From an uncultured Bacteroidales bacterium (GTDB taxonomy: Bacteria; Bacteroidota; Bacteroidia; Bacteroidales; P3), in contig CAJOHZ010000020.1 of assembly GCA_905234695.1 (NCBI GenBank), positions 1 to 35,532 of the forward strand: 35,532 nucleotides of DNA, written 5' to 3'. The notes below the pieces were generated by a model. The model did not search any database. It was not told the DNA's origin and was given only the letters and a program-made list of their open reading frames with translations. The translations under genes and the position numbers were made by a program. Shown here piece after piece: positions 1-9,145 of this stretch (its first letter is position 1; each line of letters starts with the position of its first letter).

Positions 1-8
1 TTTTTTGC

Positions 9-16
9 CATTTTTG
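9..16 (+). promoter_or_regulatory. Possible -7 promoter element
   Basis: CATTTTTG resembles the Bacteroidota -7 element TAnnTTTG with one mismatch. It lies about 110 nt before the first gene's start codon. The matching TTTG element would be at or beyond the window edge, so the promoter cannot be confirmed. The rest of 17-127 is an AT-rich leader in which I see no clear structure. Confidence 0.3.
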
Positions 17-127
17 CAACTAATTATACTAGGAAGGGGTCTTTATTCAAAATTCATAAAAACAGACAGGCAAATTGAATGTATAACGCTAAAAAACAAT
101 AATATAAACCATAAAAAACAAAACATT

Positions 128-1582
128 ATGAGAAAGTCTTTGATTCTTATCGGGTTGCTGGCGCTGACGCTTCCGTCGGCTCGTGTGCAGGCTCAGGTGG
201 TGTACAGCTGTGACTTCGAAACGGCGAGTTCAAGGAGTGGCTGGAGGGATGGAGATCATTACATGTCATATAATACACTGACCATAGGCACGGCTATAAA
301 TCATGGGGGTAATTATTCGCTGTATACGCGGCCTTCGGCAAACAGTAGTGCATTTGGCTATACCGCCTATACAAGGTATTCAATCAAACTTTCTCCAGAA
401 TTTGTACTCGACACTGGGGTTTATGTTCTATCGTTTGATTGCTATGCCCAAGGGAATCCTCAACATTCTAGTTCGCAAGGGAGTTATCTTATGATTTGGA
501 TTCATAGTAACGACACTTCATGGAATGTTCTAGGAGGAAATAATTATCTATGGAATATAGACTGGACAAGATTCGTCGTGCCTTTTAGAGTGCAGGACTC
601 TTCAAGGTATTGGATTCGTGTATACTGGTTGGCGAACTCAAACCTTCCTGCCAATAGGGGGGCAGCCATAGACAATATTCTTTTGTCCAGACAGGGCTCC
701 GAGCCCCGTTTGCTGGCCCTTACATCCAACAATAATCAATATGGAACGGTGACCGGTGGAGGCTTCTTCACTCCCGGTGACACGGCCACCCTCACCGCCG
801 CCCCGCGGGGCGGCTATGCCTTCATGCAGTGGAGCGACAGCGTGCTGACCAATCCGCGGAAGATAGTGATGTGGTCCGACACCGCCATTCAGGCAGTCTT
901 CAACGCGGTGGACGTGGTGGGCCACACGGTGGACGATACCATCTGGCATAACGACACCGTCAGTGTGTACGACACCACACTGGTGACATTGTACGACACT
1001 ACACTGGTGACGCTGTACGACACCTTGCCCGTATATGACACGCTGTCGGTGTTCGACACCCTGCGAGTGTGGGACACGCTGTGGGCATGGGACACGACAC
1101 GTGTGACCGTATACGACACCGCGCATGTGACGCTGTACGACACCACGTCGGTGACGGTGTATATTATCGACACGCTCCATGTGACGGACACCTTGTGGGC
1201 ATGGGACACGACACGCGTGACCGTATACGACACCGCGCATGTGACGCTGTACGACACCACGCCGGTGACGGTGTATATTATCGACACGCTCCATGTGACG
1301 GATACCTTGTGGGTATACGACACCATACATGTGACGGTGTACGACACGGTGAGGGTGGAAATAGAGCCGGTTGCAGCGACGCCGTGGAGCGTCCGCGTCG
1401 TGGAGGACGGCATCGCTGTGGAGGGTGCCGCCGGAGAGACAATAACGGTGTACGACTTGGCGGGGCGTCGACTCTACCGTCGTTCGCGGGCACCTGAGGC
1501 GGTGCGATTCCGCGTTCCTACCGTCGGAGTCTATCTGGTGCAGATAGGTAGCACCCCCGCCCGCCGCGTGGTGCTGAAATAG
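128..1582 (+). CDS. Secreted repeat protein with T9SS-type sorting tail
   Basis: The 484-residue product is probably exported and carried across the outer membrane by the type IX system; its function is unknown. A signal peptide (MRKSLILIGLLALTLPS..., cut near QAQ) supports the ATG at 128 over an upstream in-frame start at 5. Residues 25-190 look like a jelly-roll 'choice-of-anchor' domain (CDFET near the start, AIDNILL near the end). Residues 196-258 form one InlB-like repeat (GTVTGGG, AFMQWSD, NPRK). Residues 271-415 are a tract of short YDT/WDT/VTVYDT units containing a 38-residue tandem duplication. The last 65 residues (ITVYDLAGRRLYRR, GVYLVQIG, RRVVLK at the end) fit a type A sorting domain. 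It is the first of three neighbouring secreted proteins. Confidence 0.85.
   Translation: MRKSLILIGLLALTLPSARVQAQVVYSCDFETASSRSGWRDGDHYMSYNTLTIGTAINHGGNYSLYTRPSANSSAFGYTAYTRYSIKLSPEFVLDTGVYVLSFDCYAQGNPQHSSSQGSYLMIWIHSNDTSWNVLGGNNYLWNIDWTRFVVPFRVQDSSRYWIRVYWLANSNLPANRGAAIDNILLSRQGSEPRLLALTSNNNQYGTVTGGGFFTPGDTATLTAAPRGGYAFMQWSDSVLTNPRKIVMWSDTAIQAVFNAVDVVGHTVDDTIWHNDTVSVYDTTLVTLYDTTLVTLYDTLPVYDTLSVFDTLRVWDTLWAWDTTRVTVYDTAHVTLYDTTSVTVYIIDTLHVTDTLWAWDTTRVTVYDTAHVTLYDTTPVTVYIIDTLHVTDTLWVYDTIHVTVYDTVRVEIEPVAATPWSVRVVEDGIAVEGAAGETITVYDLAGRRLYRRSRAPEAVRFRVPTVGVYLVQIGSTPARRVVLK
1081..1308 (+). repeat. Two tandem 114-bp units in coding sequence
   Basis: Two nearly identical 114-bp copies (1081-1194 and 1195-1308) each encode 38 residues of the form WAWDTTRVTVYDT...YIIDTLHVTDTL. 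They differ at only a few bases. A partial third copy follows to about 1350. The period is a multiple of three, so the frame is kept. This looks like recent internal duplication in a low-complexity linker. Confidence 0.9.
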
Positions 1583-1663
1583 GCCCTGGTATCTGGACCG
1601 ACATTTTGAGTGTTTACAGAGAAATTCCTCTAGCCATAAAACGTCATGAAACTCATAAGTCGA

Positions 1664-1701
1664 CGCCCCGCGCAGGCATGACGCTGCCGCTGCGCGGGGC
1701 G
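1664..1701. terminator. GC-rich hairpin between two secreted-protein genes
   Basis: The arms at 1664-1674 (CGCCCCGCGCA) and 1691-1701 match perfectly over 11 bp. A smaller GGCA/TGCC stem lies in the 16-nt loop. It is 80 nt after the upstream stop and about 70 nt before the next start. No T-run follows on the plus strand, so it may be a terminator without a U-tract or a processing/stability hairpin. Confidence 0.5.
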
Positions 1702-1773
1702 GGAAAAAGGGGAAGACAGGAACATGCAATATTTTATTTAACAACACGTTATTATTACATAAATACCAAAACC

Positions 1774-3270
1774 ATGAAAAAAATCGTATATATTTTAATC
1801 TTGTTTCAATCTTTGACAGGGGCTGTATGGGCGCAAAGTTATACCACTACTACCCGCCACAATTATACCCTGTCGGACATCGTGGACAGCACCATCGTAA
1901 GGACTTACAATGACACTGTGATTTTGACTTGCTGCCATTTCCGAGGCAGCGTTCAGAGTTATTCACACCAGTTCCTGCTGCGTTATTCCCGCACCCAGTC
2001 GCCACGAGTGTTGAAGCTCCCTCGGCTGAACAATTCTTACGGGGAGGAGTGTTACAGAATTACAGACATGAGGATATGGAACGACACTTGCTATTTCTGT
2101 GGGAAATGTGAATACATAGAGAGAATAGACCATGTGTATGATCTCGATAACCACATCCATTACTATCCAGTGGTTACCACCCGAGGGTTTATGGGTTATT
2201 TCTCCATCCCCTCGGCGTTGACGACTGACACGACCTCAATCTACCTGAAGAAACTCAGCGGTGTGGCTGACGCTCGGAGAATGACGGTATATATACAAGG
2301 AGGGTGGGGGACGGGCATCACCATATTGGGCGAATTGCATGGTGGAACCCAGCAGACTTGTTTGGTGGAGATGCACAAAACGGTGGTGCATCCCCACGAA
2401 TGGACCTACTTCAAAGAGTATCTGACGAACACTGACGACACACTGACGGATGTCATTGAGGTTGACGGGGAACTCGTCGTCTCATCGGTACTTGCCGAGG
2501 ACAAGGACATTGTCGGGTTTCGTCATGTCAAGGTGTCCGATGGAGGGTTTTATAACGGGGACCCTGCTACAAAAAACAACCTGTACAAATACAACATCCG
2601 GGATTTTGTCTGCAACGATTGCCATTTGTACGCCGGCTTCTGCCGCCACGAAGGGCACCCTGTGCTGATGTGCCCCGCTGCAGGCGATTTTGTGGCAGCC
2701 ATAAACGGAAGTTATTATGGGGTAGATGGTTGTTTTGAACCTGCCGGATACACCCTGTTGCTAAGGATGATCAGCCCAAATAACATGGGCGATGTTCTTG
2801 CGGTGGAATGCGGAAACCACATAAAGGTAAAAGAACTGACACATTTGCCAAGCTCCAACGTCACAGAGGTGCTGATAAAGCATTGCTGGCACGAATGGCT
2901 GGACAGTGCCTATACTATGCTGCATTCCGCCCTTTGGGGGACAATGCCGGTGGGGCAGTCCTATACGTACACTGTCTTGAGGCAATCCGACGGGGATTTT
3001 CATTCCATTGACAACTACAGGGGACACTCCGTTTCTCTCAGTGGAAGGTACTGGTCCTCCACACCATTTGAGGGCGTCCAACGCTATTACGACCATTTCA
3101 ACAGTTGCTATACCGTGCACTGGCCGGGGTATATCCATACTTGTCGAATGCCGACAATCGGGTATGAACTGGAATTAGAAGAATGGAAGCACAGCGACAA
3201 TACAACAGATACATGGGGCAGAGTTCAGTGCACGACATCACCCTCAGCCACCACCCATTGTTCACATTGA
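1774..3270 (+). CDS. Unknown secreted cysteine-rich protein
   Basis: I do not recognise this 498-residue protein. It starts at ATG 1774 with a clear signal peptide (MKKIVYILILFQSLTGAVWAQ); the upstream in-frame start at 1606 would bury that peptide. The mature part has about 18 cysteines, including CYFCGKC near residue 110 and CNDCHLYAGFC near residue 288, which suggests disulfides or metal binding. It is rich in Tyr, Thr and His. Unlike its neighbours on both sides, it has no InlB repeat and no T9SS sorting tail: it ends in a Thr/Ser/His-rich stretch. Base composition is less GC-rich than the downstream operon. It is probably envelope-associated or secreted. Confidence 0.75.
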   Translation: MKKIVYILILFQSLTGAVWAQSYTTTTRHNYTLSDIVDSTIVRTYNDTVILTCCHFRGSVQSYSHQFLLRYSRTQSPRVLKLPRLNNSYGEECYRITDMRIWNDTCYFCGKCEYIERIDHVYDLDNHIHYYPVVTTRGFMGYFSIPSALTTDTTSIYLKKLSGVADARRMTVYIQGGWGTGITILGELHGGTQQTCLVEMHKTVVHPHEWTYFKEYLTNTDDTLTDVIEVDGELVVSSVLAEDKDIVGFRHVKVSDGGFYNGDPATKNNLYKYNIRDFVCNDCHLYAGFCRHEGHPVLMCPAAGDFVAAINGSYYGVDGCFEPAGYTLLLRMISPNNMGDVLAVECGNHIKVKELTHLPSSNVTEVLIKHCWHEWLDSAYTMLHSALWGTMPVGQSYTYTVLRQSDGDFHSIDNYRGHSVSLSGRYWSSTPFEGVQRYYDHFNSCYTVHWPGYIHTCRMPTIGYELELEEWKHSDNTTDTWGRVQCTTSPSATTHCSH

Positions 3271-3307
3271 TAATTGTATACGGTTTTATACTTAAAAGAT
3301 TTCGACT

Positions 3308-4789
3308 ATGAAAAAAACAGCCTTGATAATACTGCTGCTGGCAGGCCTTGTGGAGGCGTTGTCGGCCCAGACTTACGACACAATTTCGAACCGCTACCGG
3401 CGCTACTACTACCGGCAGTGGTACGACACCTGCAGATTCTTTTTCGACAATCGACATTTTGAAATCAACCCTTCATCATATGTCGAGCTTCAATTGGGGC
3501 AGGCCGGAGGCCATTTCGGTTGGAAGAGTTATGTGGCGGTGTCGGAGTACACGGACAGCCCCCTGACAATCGAAGGCATAGCGGTGATGGTGAACTTCCC
3601 GGTAAGTTGGGAACATTCCCAAAAGCCCTACCATGCGGAGGAATACGTCTACCTGGCGTATTACGACTCCGTTGCCAACCGGATGAACATCGTCGACTCT
3701 GCGCGGTGGGATACCGCCCGGACAAAGATTATGAAACTCCCGCTGATAGCCGACCCCACGATGTACCGCGACACATTCAGCTTCCCCGGAGGGGTGGCCT
3801 ACTGCTACCTGTACGAGGCGTATTTCCGGCAGCCGGTGACGATGGACTCGGTGTTCTATGTGATAGGGTCGATGTACAATGAAGAGGTAGATCGGCTTCA
3901 CGACCTATACGAGTATATCCCGGTCCATTATGGTCAGGTCCAGATGCGCGTTTCAGGGCCGACGGAGTGCATCCCGGACAATCCAAGGCAGTACGTCCGT
4001 AACTATTGCGAGGGACATGTTTATTATCCGTGGGGTGTGTTGGACGGGGAACACGGCTATGGTCCCTTCCTTCCGATACTGAACACGCAGCATCTGGTGA
4101 CGGTGCTGTCAGCGGACTCGTCAATGGGGGATGTGCGTGGCGGCTCCTACTGCCGGGACAGCTCCGTCACACAGCTGCGAGCCCTGCCCCGCTACGGGTA
4201 CAAGTTTACCCACTGGCACGACGGCGACACGTCCAACCCGCGGCAGGTGCTGGTGACCTGCGACACGGTGTTTACGGCCCACTTTTCGGAGGCGACGTAT
4301 TACCAACTCTCTGTCATGACGAACAACGAGAACTGGGGGACGGTGAGTGGCGCTGGCAGCTATCCCGAGGGGACGGAAGTCCGCATCGAGGCCCGTGCGG
4401 CAGAAGGGGCATCGTTCGTTTGCTGGGACGACAGCGTCTGGACCAACCCGCGGCAGGTGCGGGTGACCTGCGACACGGCCTTTACAGCCCTCTTCCAAAA
4501 GGCGCCTGCAGGCATAACCACCCCTTCCGAGACATCCGTCGGATTCGAGCTGGTTCCCAACCCGACCCGCGATTGGGTGGAATTGCGGATTGCGGACTTT
4601 GAAAACCCGAGATACAATTACCGCGACGCGTCGGTGGTGGTGCTTGACATAGCGGGGCATGAAGTGATGCGCCGGAAAGTCACCGCGCCGAAGATGCGCC
4701 TTGACCTCAAGGGCCTCCCCGCCGGAGCCTACTTCGTCACCGTGGTCACCCCCCAAGGCAGCCACACGGAGAAACTCTTCGTGAAATAG
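3308..4789 (+). CDS. Secreted protein, two InlB-like repeats, T9SS tail
   Basis: The 493-residue product has a signal peptide (MKKTALIILLLAGLVEALSAQ). A unique N-terminal region of about 240 residues follows; I cannot assign it to a family. Two InlB-like repeats lie at about 263-326 (KFTHWHDGD, NPRQVLVTCDT) and 332-395 (GTVSGAGSYPEG, FVCWDDS, NPRQVRVTCDT). The last 80 residues are a good T9SS type A sorting domain: VPNPTRDWVELRI, VVVLDIAGHEV, GLPAGAYFVTV and a final EKLFVK. This predicts transport by the PorK-N/Sov machinery and removal of the tail by PorU. It starts 37 nt after the previous gene. Such proteins are often cell-surface adhesins or enzymes, but no catalytic motif is visible. Confidence 0.85.
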   Translation: MKKTALIILLLAGLVEALSAQTYDTISNRYRRYYYRQWYDTCRFFFDNRHFEINPSSYVELQLGQAGGHFGWKSYVAVSEYTDSPLTIEGIAVMVNFPVSWEHSQKPYHAEEYVYLAYYDSVANRMNIVDSARWDTARTKIMKLPLIADPTMYRDTFSFPGGVAYCYLYEAYFRQPVTMDSVFYVIGSMYNEEVDRLHDLYEYIPVHYGQVQMRVSGPTECIPDNPRQYVRNYCEGHVYYPWGVLDGEHGYGPFLPILNTQHLVTVLSADSSMGDVRGGSYCRDSSVTQLRALPRYGYKFTHWHDGDTSNPRQVLVTCDTVFTAHFSEATYYQLSVMTNNENWGTVSGAGSYPEGTEVRIEARAAEGASFVCWDDSVWTNPRQVRVTCDTAFTALFQKAPAGITTPSETSVGFELVPNPTRDWVELRIADFENPRYNYRDASVVVLDIAGHEVMRRKVTAPKMRLDLKGLPAGAYFVTVVTPQGSHTEKLFVK

Positions 4790-4800
4790 CCCAGGCCGAC

Positions 4801-4871
4801 GTTATCCTTGACCTAAACTTTCAACCGAAGGCACATAAAAGCCACACCGAAACCACACCGAAGGCACCCCT
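4801..4871. repeat. Intergenic repeat, related to sequence at 34983-35228
   Basis: GTTATCCTTGAC...ACTTTCAACCGAAGG (4801-4831) closely matches 34983-35013. The following stretch (ACATAAAAGCC, CACACCGA twice, GGCACCCC) resembles the right arm of the inverted repeat at 35192-35228. Both copies sit just downstream of a gene. This looks like a dispersed non-coding repeat family. Confidence 0.55.
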
Positions 4872-4926
4872 TGGCAGGACTACCTCCCCATAAAGCCCCC
4901 GAAGCGCTAAGAAACTTAAAAAAAGT

Positions 4927-4971
4927 TAGTGACACAATTAATTGCTGAGGACGGCGTTAGATATGTCACTA
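4927..4971. promoter_or_regulatory. 8-bp inverted repeat at the efflux operon start
   Basis: TAGTGACA (4927-4934) and TGTCACTA (4964-4971) are perfect inverted copies 29 nt apart, and the second ends on the A of the proposed start codon at 4971. It could be an operator for a local repressor or an mRNA stem that hides the start. No regulator gene lies beside it. Confidence 0.3.
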
Positions 4972-6020
4972 TGCGAAAAGAAAAATTGACGATACAGCGT
5001 GTACCGCTGCTGTGCCTATGCGTCCTGCTGCTGATGAGCGGCTGTCACCGCCGTGAGACGGCCGGCGACGAGCGGGTGGTGCGGGTGAGCACCCTCACCG
5101 TGAGCGAAGGCCTGCAGAGCAGCCACCGCGAATATGCCGCCACCTTGGAAGAGGCGGCGGCCAGCACCCTCAGTTTCGGCGTGGGGGGACAGGTGACGGC
5201 GGTCTATGTCAAGGAGGGACAGCGGGTCCGCGAAGGACAGCTGCTGGCCACCGTGGACCGCAGCACAGCCGAGAATGCCTACAAGGCCGCCAAGGCCACG
5301 CTGGACCAGGCGCAGGACGGCTACAACCGCGCCAAGCAGGTGTACGACAGCGGAAGCCTGCCCGAGGTGCGCTGGATAGAGGTGCAGACCCAGCTGAACC
5401 GCGCCCAATCGATGTGCGACATCGCCAAGAAGAACCTCGATGACTGCAGCCTCTATGCCCCTTCGGCGGGCACCGTGGACAGCCGCTCCATCGAGCGGGG
5501 TAGTTCGGTAACGGCCTTCCAGCCAGTGATGCGGCTGCTGGACCTTTCGCGGCTGTATGTGAAGATGAGCGTGCCCGAGGTGGACATCCACCAGATTCAT
5601 GTGGGCGATTCGGTGACGGTGGAGGTCAACGCCTTGCCCGAGGCGCAGCGCAAGCCGCTGCACGGTATCGTCGAAGAGCAAGGGGTGAGTGCCGACATGC
5701 TTTCGCACAGCTATATGGTGCGCATCCGCCTCCTCGCGCCCACGGACGACCTGCTGCCCGGCATGGTATGCCGCGTGCGCATGGCGGGTCCCCGCACGGG
5801 CCACGGCATCGAGGTGCCCGCCCGCGCCGTGCAGCTGGACCACCGTGGACAGCGGTTCGTGTGGGTAGTTGACGGCGGCACCGCCCAGAAGCGGCCGGTC
5901 GCCATCGGCGACCTGACCCGCACCGGCGTCATGGTGGACGAAGGGCTGCGCGAGGGCGACACCGTGATTGTGGACGGCACCATGAAGGTGGCCACCGGAA
6001 CCCGAGTAACCACCAACTAA
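4971..6020 (+). CDS. RND efflux periplasmic adaptor lipoprotein
   Basis: This is the membrane-fusion (HlyD/AcrA-type) subunit that joins the inner-membrane pump to the outer-membrane channel. The ATG at 4971 gives 349 residues beginning with a lipoprotein signal (lipobox LMSG-C, Cys25); the GTG at 4929 would add 14 residues before it. Residues about 55-90 are the first half of the lipoyl/barrel-sandwich domain (VGGQVTAVYVKEGQRVREGQLLATVD). A helical hairpin follows (about 95-150, NAYKAAKATLDQAQDGYNRAKQ), then the second lipoyl half (LYAPSAGTVDSRSIERGSSV) and beta-barrel/membrane-proximal domains. It starts the operon, 7 nt before the pump gene. The exported substrate cannot be told from sequence. 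Confidence 0.93.
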   Translation: MRKEKLTIQRVPLLCLCVLLLMSGCHRRETAGDERVVRVSTLTVSEGLQSSHREYAATLEEAAASTLSFGVGGQVTAVYVKEGQRVREGQLLATVDRSTAENAYKAAKATLDQAQDGYNRAKQVYDSGSLPEVRWIEVQTQLNRAQSMCDIAKKNLDDCSLYAPSAGTVDSRSIERGSSVTAFQPVMRLLDLSRLYVKMSVPEVDIHQIHVGDSVTVEVNALPEAQRKPLHGIVEEQGVSADMLSHSYMVRIRLLAPTDDLLPGMVCRVRMAGPRTGHGIEVPARAVQLDHRGQRFVWVVDGGTAQKRPVAIGDLTRTGVMVDEGLREGDTVIVDGTMKVATGTRVTTN

Positions 6021-6027
6021 CCTCCCC

Positions 6028-9000
6028 ATGAAGCAACGCCAAGGACTTATCGCCACCCTCATGGCCAACCCGAAGATAATCTTCCTTATCGTCGGGCTGC
6101 TGGTGCTGTTCGGCATCTACGGGCTGGACAAGATGAACAAGCAGGAGTTTCCCGAGTTCGTCATCCGGCAGGGCATCGTGGCGGCGGTATATCCCGGGGC
6201 ATCGTGTGAGGAGGTGGAGCAGCAGGTCACCACCCCGCTGGAGGAATACCTCTTCACCTTCCAGGAGGTGGACAAGGAGCGTACCTACAGCTATACCAAG
6301 GAGGGGGTGGTGTATGTCTTCGTCGAACTGGAGTTGAGCGTGATGAACCAGAACGAGGTGTGGTCGAAAATCCGACACGGATTGAAAGACTACAAGAGCC
6401 AGCTGCCGGCCGGTGTGCTGGGCATCGTGGTGATTGACGACTTCGGAAACACCTCGTCGCTGTTGGTTACCATGGACTCGAAAGACAAGACCTACCGCGA
6501 GATGGAGCGGTACATGGACCTGTTGAAACAGCGGCTTCGGACGGTGCCCGCAGTGGGCCATATCAAGTCGCTGGGCGAGCAGAAAGAAGAGCTGGACGTG
6601 TATATCGACAAGGAGAAACTGGCCTCCTATGGCATCAGCCACCAGACGCTGATGGCCGAGTTGTTCTCGCAAGGGTTGCTGAGCATCGGCGGCACGCTGG
6701 AGGATGACCTGACCGTGACCCCGCTGCATGTGACAAGCCCCTATCGCTCGGACCGCGAGATTGGCGAGCAGGTGGTCTTCACTGCCCCGACGGGGCAGGT
6801 GATACGCCTTAAGGACGTGGCCCGCATCGAACGCCGTTATGCCGAGCCCTCAAGTTTTATCACCAAGGACGGCAACAACGCACTGGTGCTTTCCATCGAG
6901 ATGCGTCCGGGGAGCAATATCGTCAAGGCCGGCGAAGAGGTGGACGTGGTGCTGAAAGACTTCCAGCGCACCCTGCCCGAAGGGGTGTCGCTCTACCGTA
7001 TTACCGACCTCCCGAAGGTGGTGGATGACAGCATCTGGTCGTTCCTTCAGGATTTGCTGACCGCCATCCTGGTGGTCATCTTTGTGATGCTGATGCTCTT
7101 CCCCCTGAGTTCGGCATTGATTCCCGCCATCGAGATACCCCTCACCACCGCCATCACGCTGTCGGTGATGTATATCATAGGTTATGAGATGAACACCGTG
7201 ACCCTGGCGGCCCTCATTGTCACACTGGGTATGATAGTGGACGACAGCATTGTGATGATTGACGGCTACATGGACAACCTGCGACACGGCGAACCTCCAT
7301 GGGAGGCGGCTCTGCATAGTGCCAAGACCTTCTTCCCGTCGCTGCTGGTGGCCACCATCTCCATCTGTGCCATCTTCTTCCCATTCCTCTTCACCATGAG
7401 TGGGCCTCTGGCCGACTTCGTCAAGTTTTTCCCCACGACCATCAGCATCTCGCTGGGAGTGTCGTTGGCGTTGGCCATGTTGCTGACCCCGTGGCTGGAG
7501 CAGCGTATGATAAAGCCTGAGTCGAGCCGCACACGCAAGGTCAACTTCGTCACCCGCACACAGAATAAATTCTTCCATTGGCTGGAACATGGCTATGAGC
7601 TTTTGCTGCGGTTCTGCTTCCGTCACCCATGGCAGACTGTCGGGGCGGGGGTGCTGTCGGTGACGCTGGCAGTGCTGCTGTTCCTCTACCTGCCCCTGCA
7701 GCTGATGCCCCAGGCCGAGCGCGACAGCTTTGCGGTGGAGATACACTTGCCCGAGGGCTCGTCGCTGAAGCAGACGGCGCAGGTGTGCACGGCCTTTGAG
7801 AAGGTATTGCGGGAGGATGGCGATGTGCTCAGCATCACGTCGTTTGTCGGAAACAGCTCGCCCCGCTTCATGGCGGCCTACTCGCCCAATATGCCCTCCA
7901 AGAACTACGCCCAGATGATTGTCAAGACCCGCGACTTCGACGCCACGGTGAGGGTGATACGCCGCTACAAGGACGCGTATGTGGATTCGTTTCCCAATGC
8001 CTCGATACGGGTGAAGCAGCTCGACTACCAAGGCGTGAAAAATCCTGTGGAGATACGTCTCCGTGGCGAGGATTTTGCCCAGTTGCGCCAGTATGCCGAC
8101 ACGCTGAAGGCGTTCCTCTGGCGCAATAACGAAGACTTGGTGTGGATCCATAGCGACGGCGACGGCTTCCTGCCCACGGTGAATATCAACCTCAAGCCCG
8201 AGGAGGCTTCGCGGCTGGGAGTCACCAAGTCGGTACTGTCGGCCAATCTGGCCACCCTGTTCGGTGGGCTGCCGGTGACCACCCTGTGGGAAGGCGACTA
8301 TGCCCTGCAGGTGAAGCTGATGACCGACTACGGCCACGCGGCATCGGACTATGAGCGGCTGGAGAATACCCTTGTGCCTACCGCCATCCCAGGGGTGTGG
8401 GTGCCCCTGCGTCAGGTGGCCACCCTGGAGCCGGATTGGAAACCGGCCCAGATCGCCCACCGCAACGGGATGCCCTGCATCACCGTGGGGGCGGACCTTC
8501 GGTTCGACCATAGCCAGCCGGTGGCGATGAAGAAACTGAAGCCTTGGCTGGAGAAGGATTTCCGCGAGATGTTGCCCGAGGACATAGAGTTGTCCTACGG
8601 CGGGCTGGATGCCGTGAACGATGCCAACATGGAAGGCATCATCATCGGTTTAATTGCTGCGGTGGCGATAGTGTTCTTCTTCCTCCTTTTCAACTTCAAG
8701 AAGATACGCCTCACGTTGCTGTCGCTCTGTGGGACAAGCCTGTGCCTGCTGGGTGGCTTCGTGGGGTTGTGGATATTCGGAGCCGATGTGAGTTTGACGG
8801 CCATCATCGGTATAGTGAGCCTTATCGGTATCAACGTGCGCAATACCATCGTCATGTTCGACTATGCCGAGGAGTTGCGTGCCACGGGGATGCCGCTGAA
8901 GGAGGTGGCCTTTGAGGCTGGCCGCCGCCGCATGAGACCCATTTTCCTCACCAGCGCCACCACCGCCGTGGGGGTGATACCCATGATTGTGCACCACAGT

Positions 9001-9135
9001 ACGCTGTGGATGCCGATGGGTATCGTCATCTGTTTCGGTACTATCTGCGCCATTGCGTTGATTGTAACGGTGCTGCCGGTAGCCTATTGGAAACTGTTTG
9101 ACCGGAAACCCGCCTCTCTCCCTACAACGAAATAA
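6028..9135 (+). CDS. RND efflux pump, inner-membrane permease
   Basis: The 1035-residue product is full length for an AcrB/MexB-type proton-driven pump. An N-terminal membrane helix (IIFLIVGLLVLFGIYGL) and large periplasmic loop are followed by helices around 340-500. The proton-relay pair Asp405-Asp406 (GMIVDDSIVMID) is present at the place of AcrB D407/D408. The second periplasmic loop spans about 550-860 and the last helix bundle about 870-1025. The relay lysine of AcrB (K940) is replaced by Arg938 (INVRNTIVMFDYAEE), which keeps the charge. It is co-transcribed with the adaptor before it and the channel 10 nt after it. The substrate could be a drug, bile salt, lipid or other amphiphile. 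Confidence 0.95.
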   Translation: MKQRQGLIATLMANPKIIFLIVGLLVLFGIYGLDKMNKQEFPEFVIRQGIVAAVYPGASCEEVEQQVTTPLEEYLFTFQEVDKERTYSYTKEGVVYVFVELELSVMNQNEVWSKIRHGLKDYKSQLPAGVLGIVVIDDFGNTSSLLVTMDSKDKTYREMERYMDLLKQRLRTVPAVGHIKSLGEQKEELDVYIDKEKLASYGISHQTLMAELFSQGLLSIGGTLEDDLTVTPLHVTSPYRSDREIGEQVVFTAPTGQVIRLKDVARIERRYAEPSSFITKDGNNALVLSIEMRPGSNIVKAGEEVDVVLKDFQRTLPEGVSLYRITDLPKVVDDSIWSFLQDLLTAILVVIFVMLMLFPLSSALIPAIEIPLTTAITLSVMYIIGYEMNTVTLAALIVTLGMIVDDSIVMIDGYMDNLRHGEPPWEAALHSAKTFFPSLLVATISICAIFFPFLFTMSGPLADFVKFFPTTISISLGVSLALAMLLTPWLEQRMIKPESSRTRKVNFVTRTQNKFFHWLEHGYELLLRFCFRHPWQTVGAGVLSVTLAVLLFLYLPLQLMPQAERDSFAVEIHLPEGSSLKQTAQVCTAFEKVLREDGDVLSITSFVGNSSPRFMAAYSPNMPSKNYAQMIVKTRDFDATVRVIRRYKDAYVDSFPNASIRVKQLDYQGVKNPVEIRLRGEDFAQLRQYADTLKAFLWRNNEDLVWIHSDGDGFLPTVNINLKPEEASRLGVTKSVLSANLATLFGGLPVTTLWEGDYALQVKLMTDYGHAASDYERLENTLVPTAIPGVWVPLRQVATLEPDWKPAQIAHRNGMPCITVGADLRFDHSQPVAMKKLKPWLEKDFREMLPEDIELSYGGLDAVNDANMEGIIIGLIAAVAIVFFFLLFNFKKIRLTLLSLCGTSLCLLGGFVGLWIFGADVSLTAIIGIVSLIGINVRNTIVMFDYAEELRATGMPLKEVAFEAGRRRMRPIFLTSATTAVGVIPMIVHHSTLWMPMGIVICFGTICAIALIVTVLPVAYWKLFDRKPASLPTTK

Positions 9136-9145
9136 CTCTCCACCC

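Noticed and set aside
1081..1308. Possible CRISPR or other DNA-level repeat array
   Set aside because: The period is 114 bp with no spacers and it stays in frame; it is a protein repeat.
638..1747. 369-codon minus-strand frame opposite the first secreted protein
   Set aside because: It is created by the repeated GTGTACGACAC-type units read backwards; the product is His/Arg/Val-rich with no signal or domain.
6850..8511. 553-codon open frame on the minus strand inside the efflux pump gene
   Set aside because: It is antisense to a complete RND permease with intact motifs; the translation is His/Gln/Arg-rich with no domain, as expected from the complement of GC-rich coding DNA.
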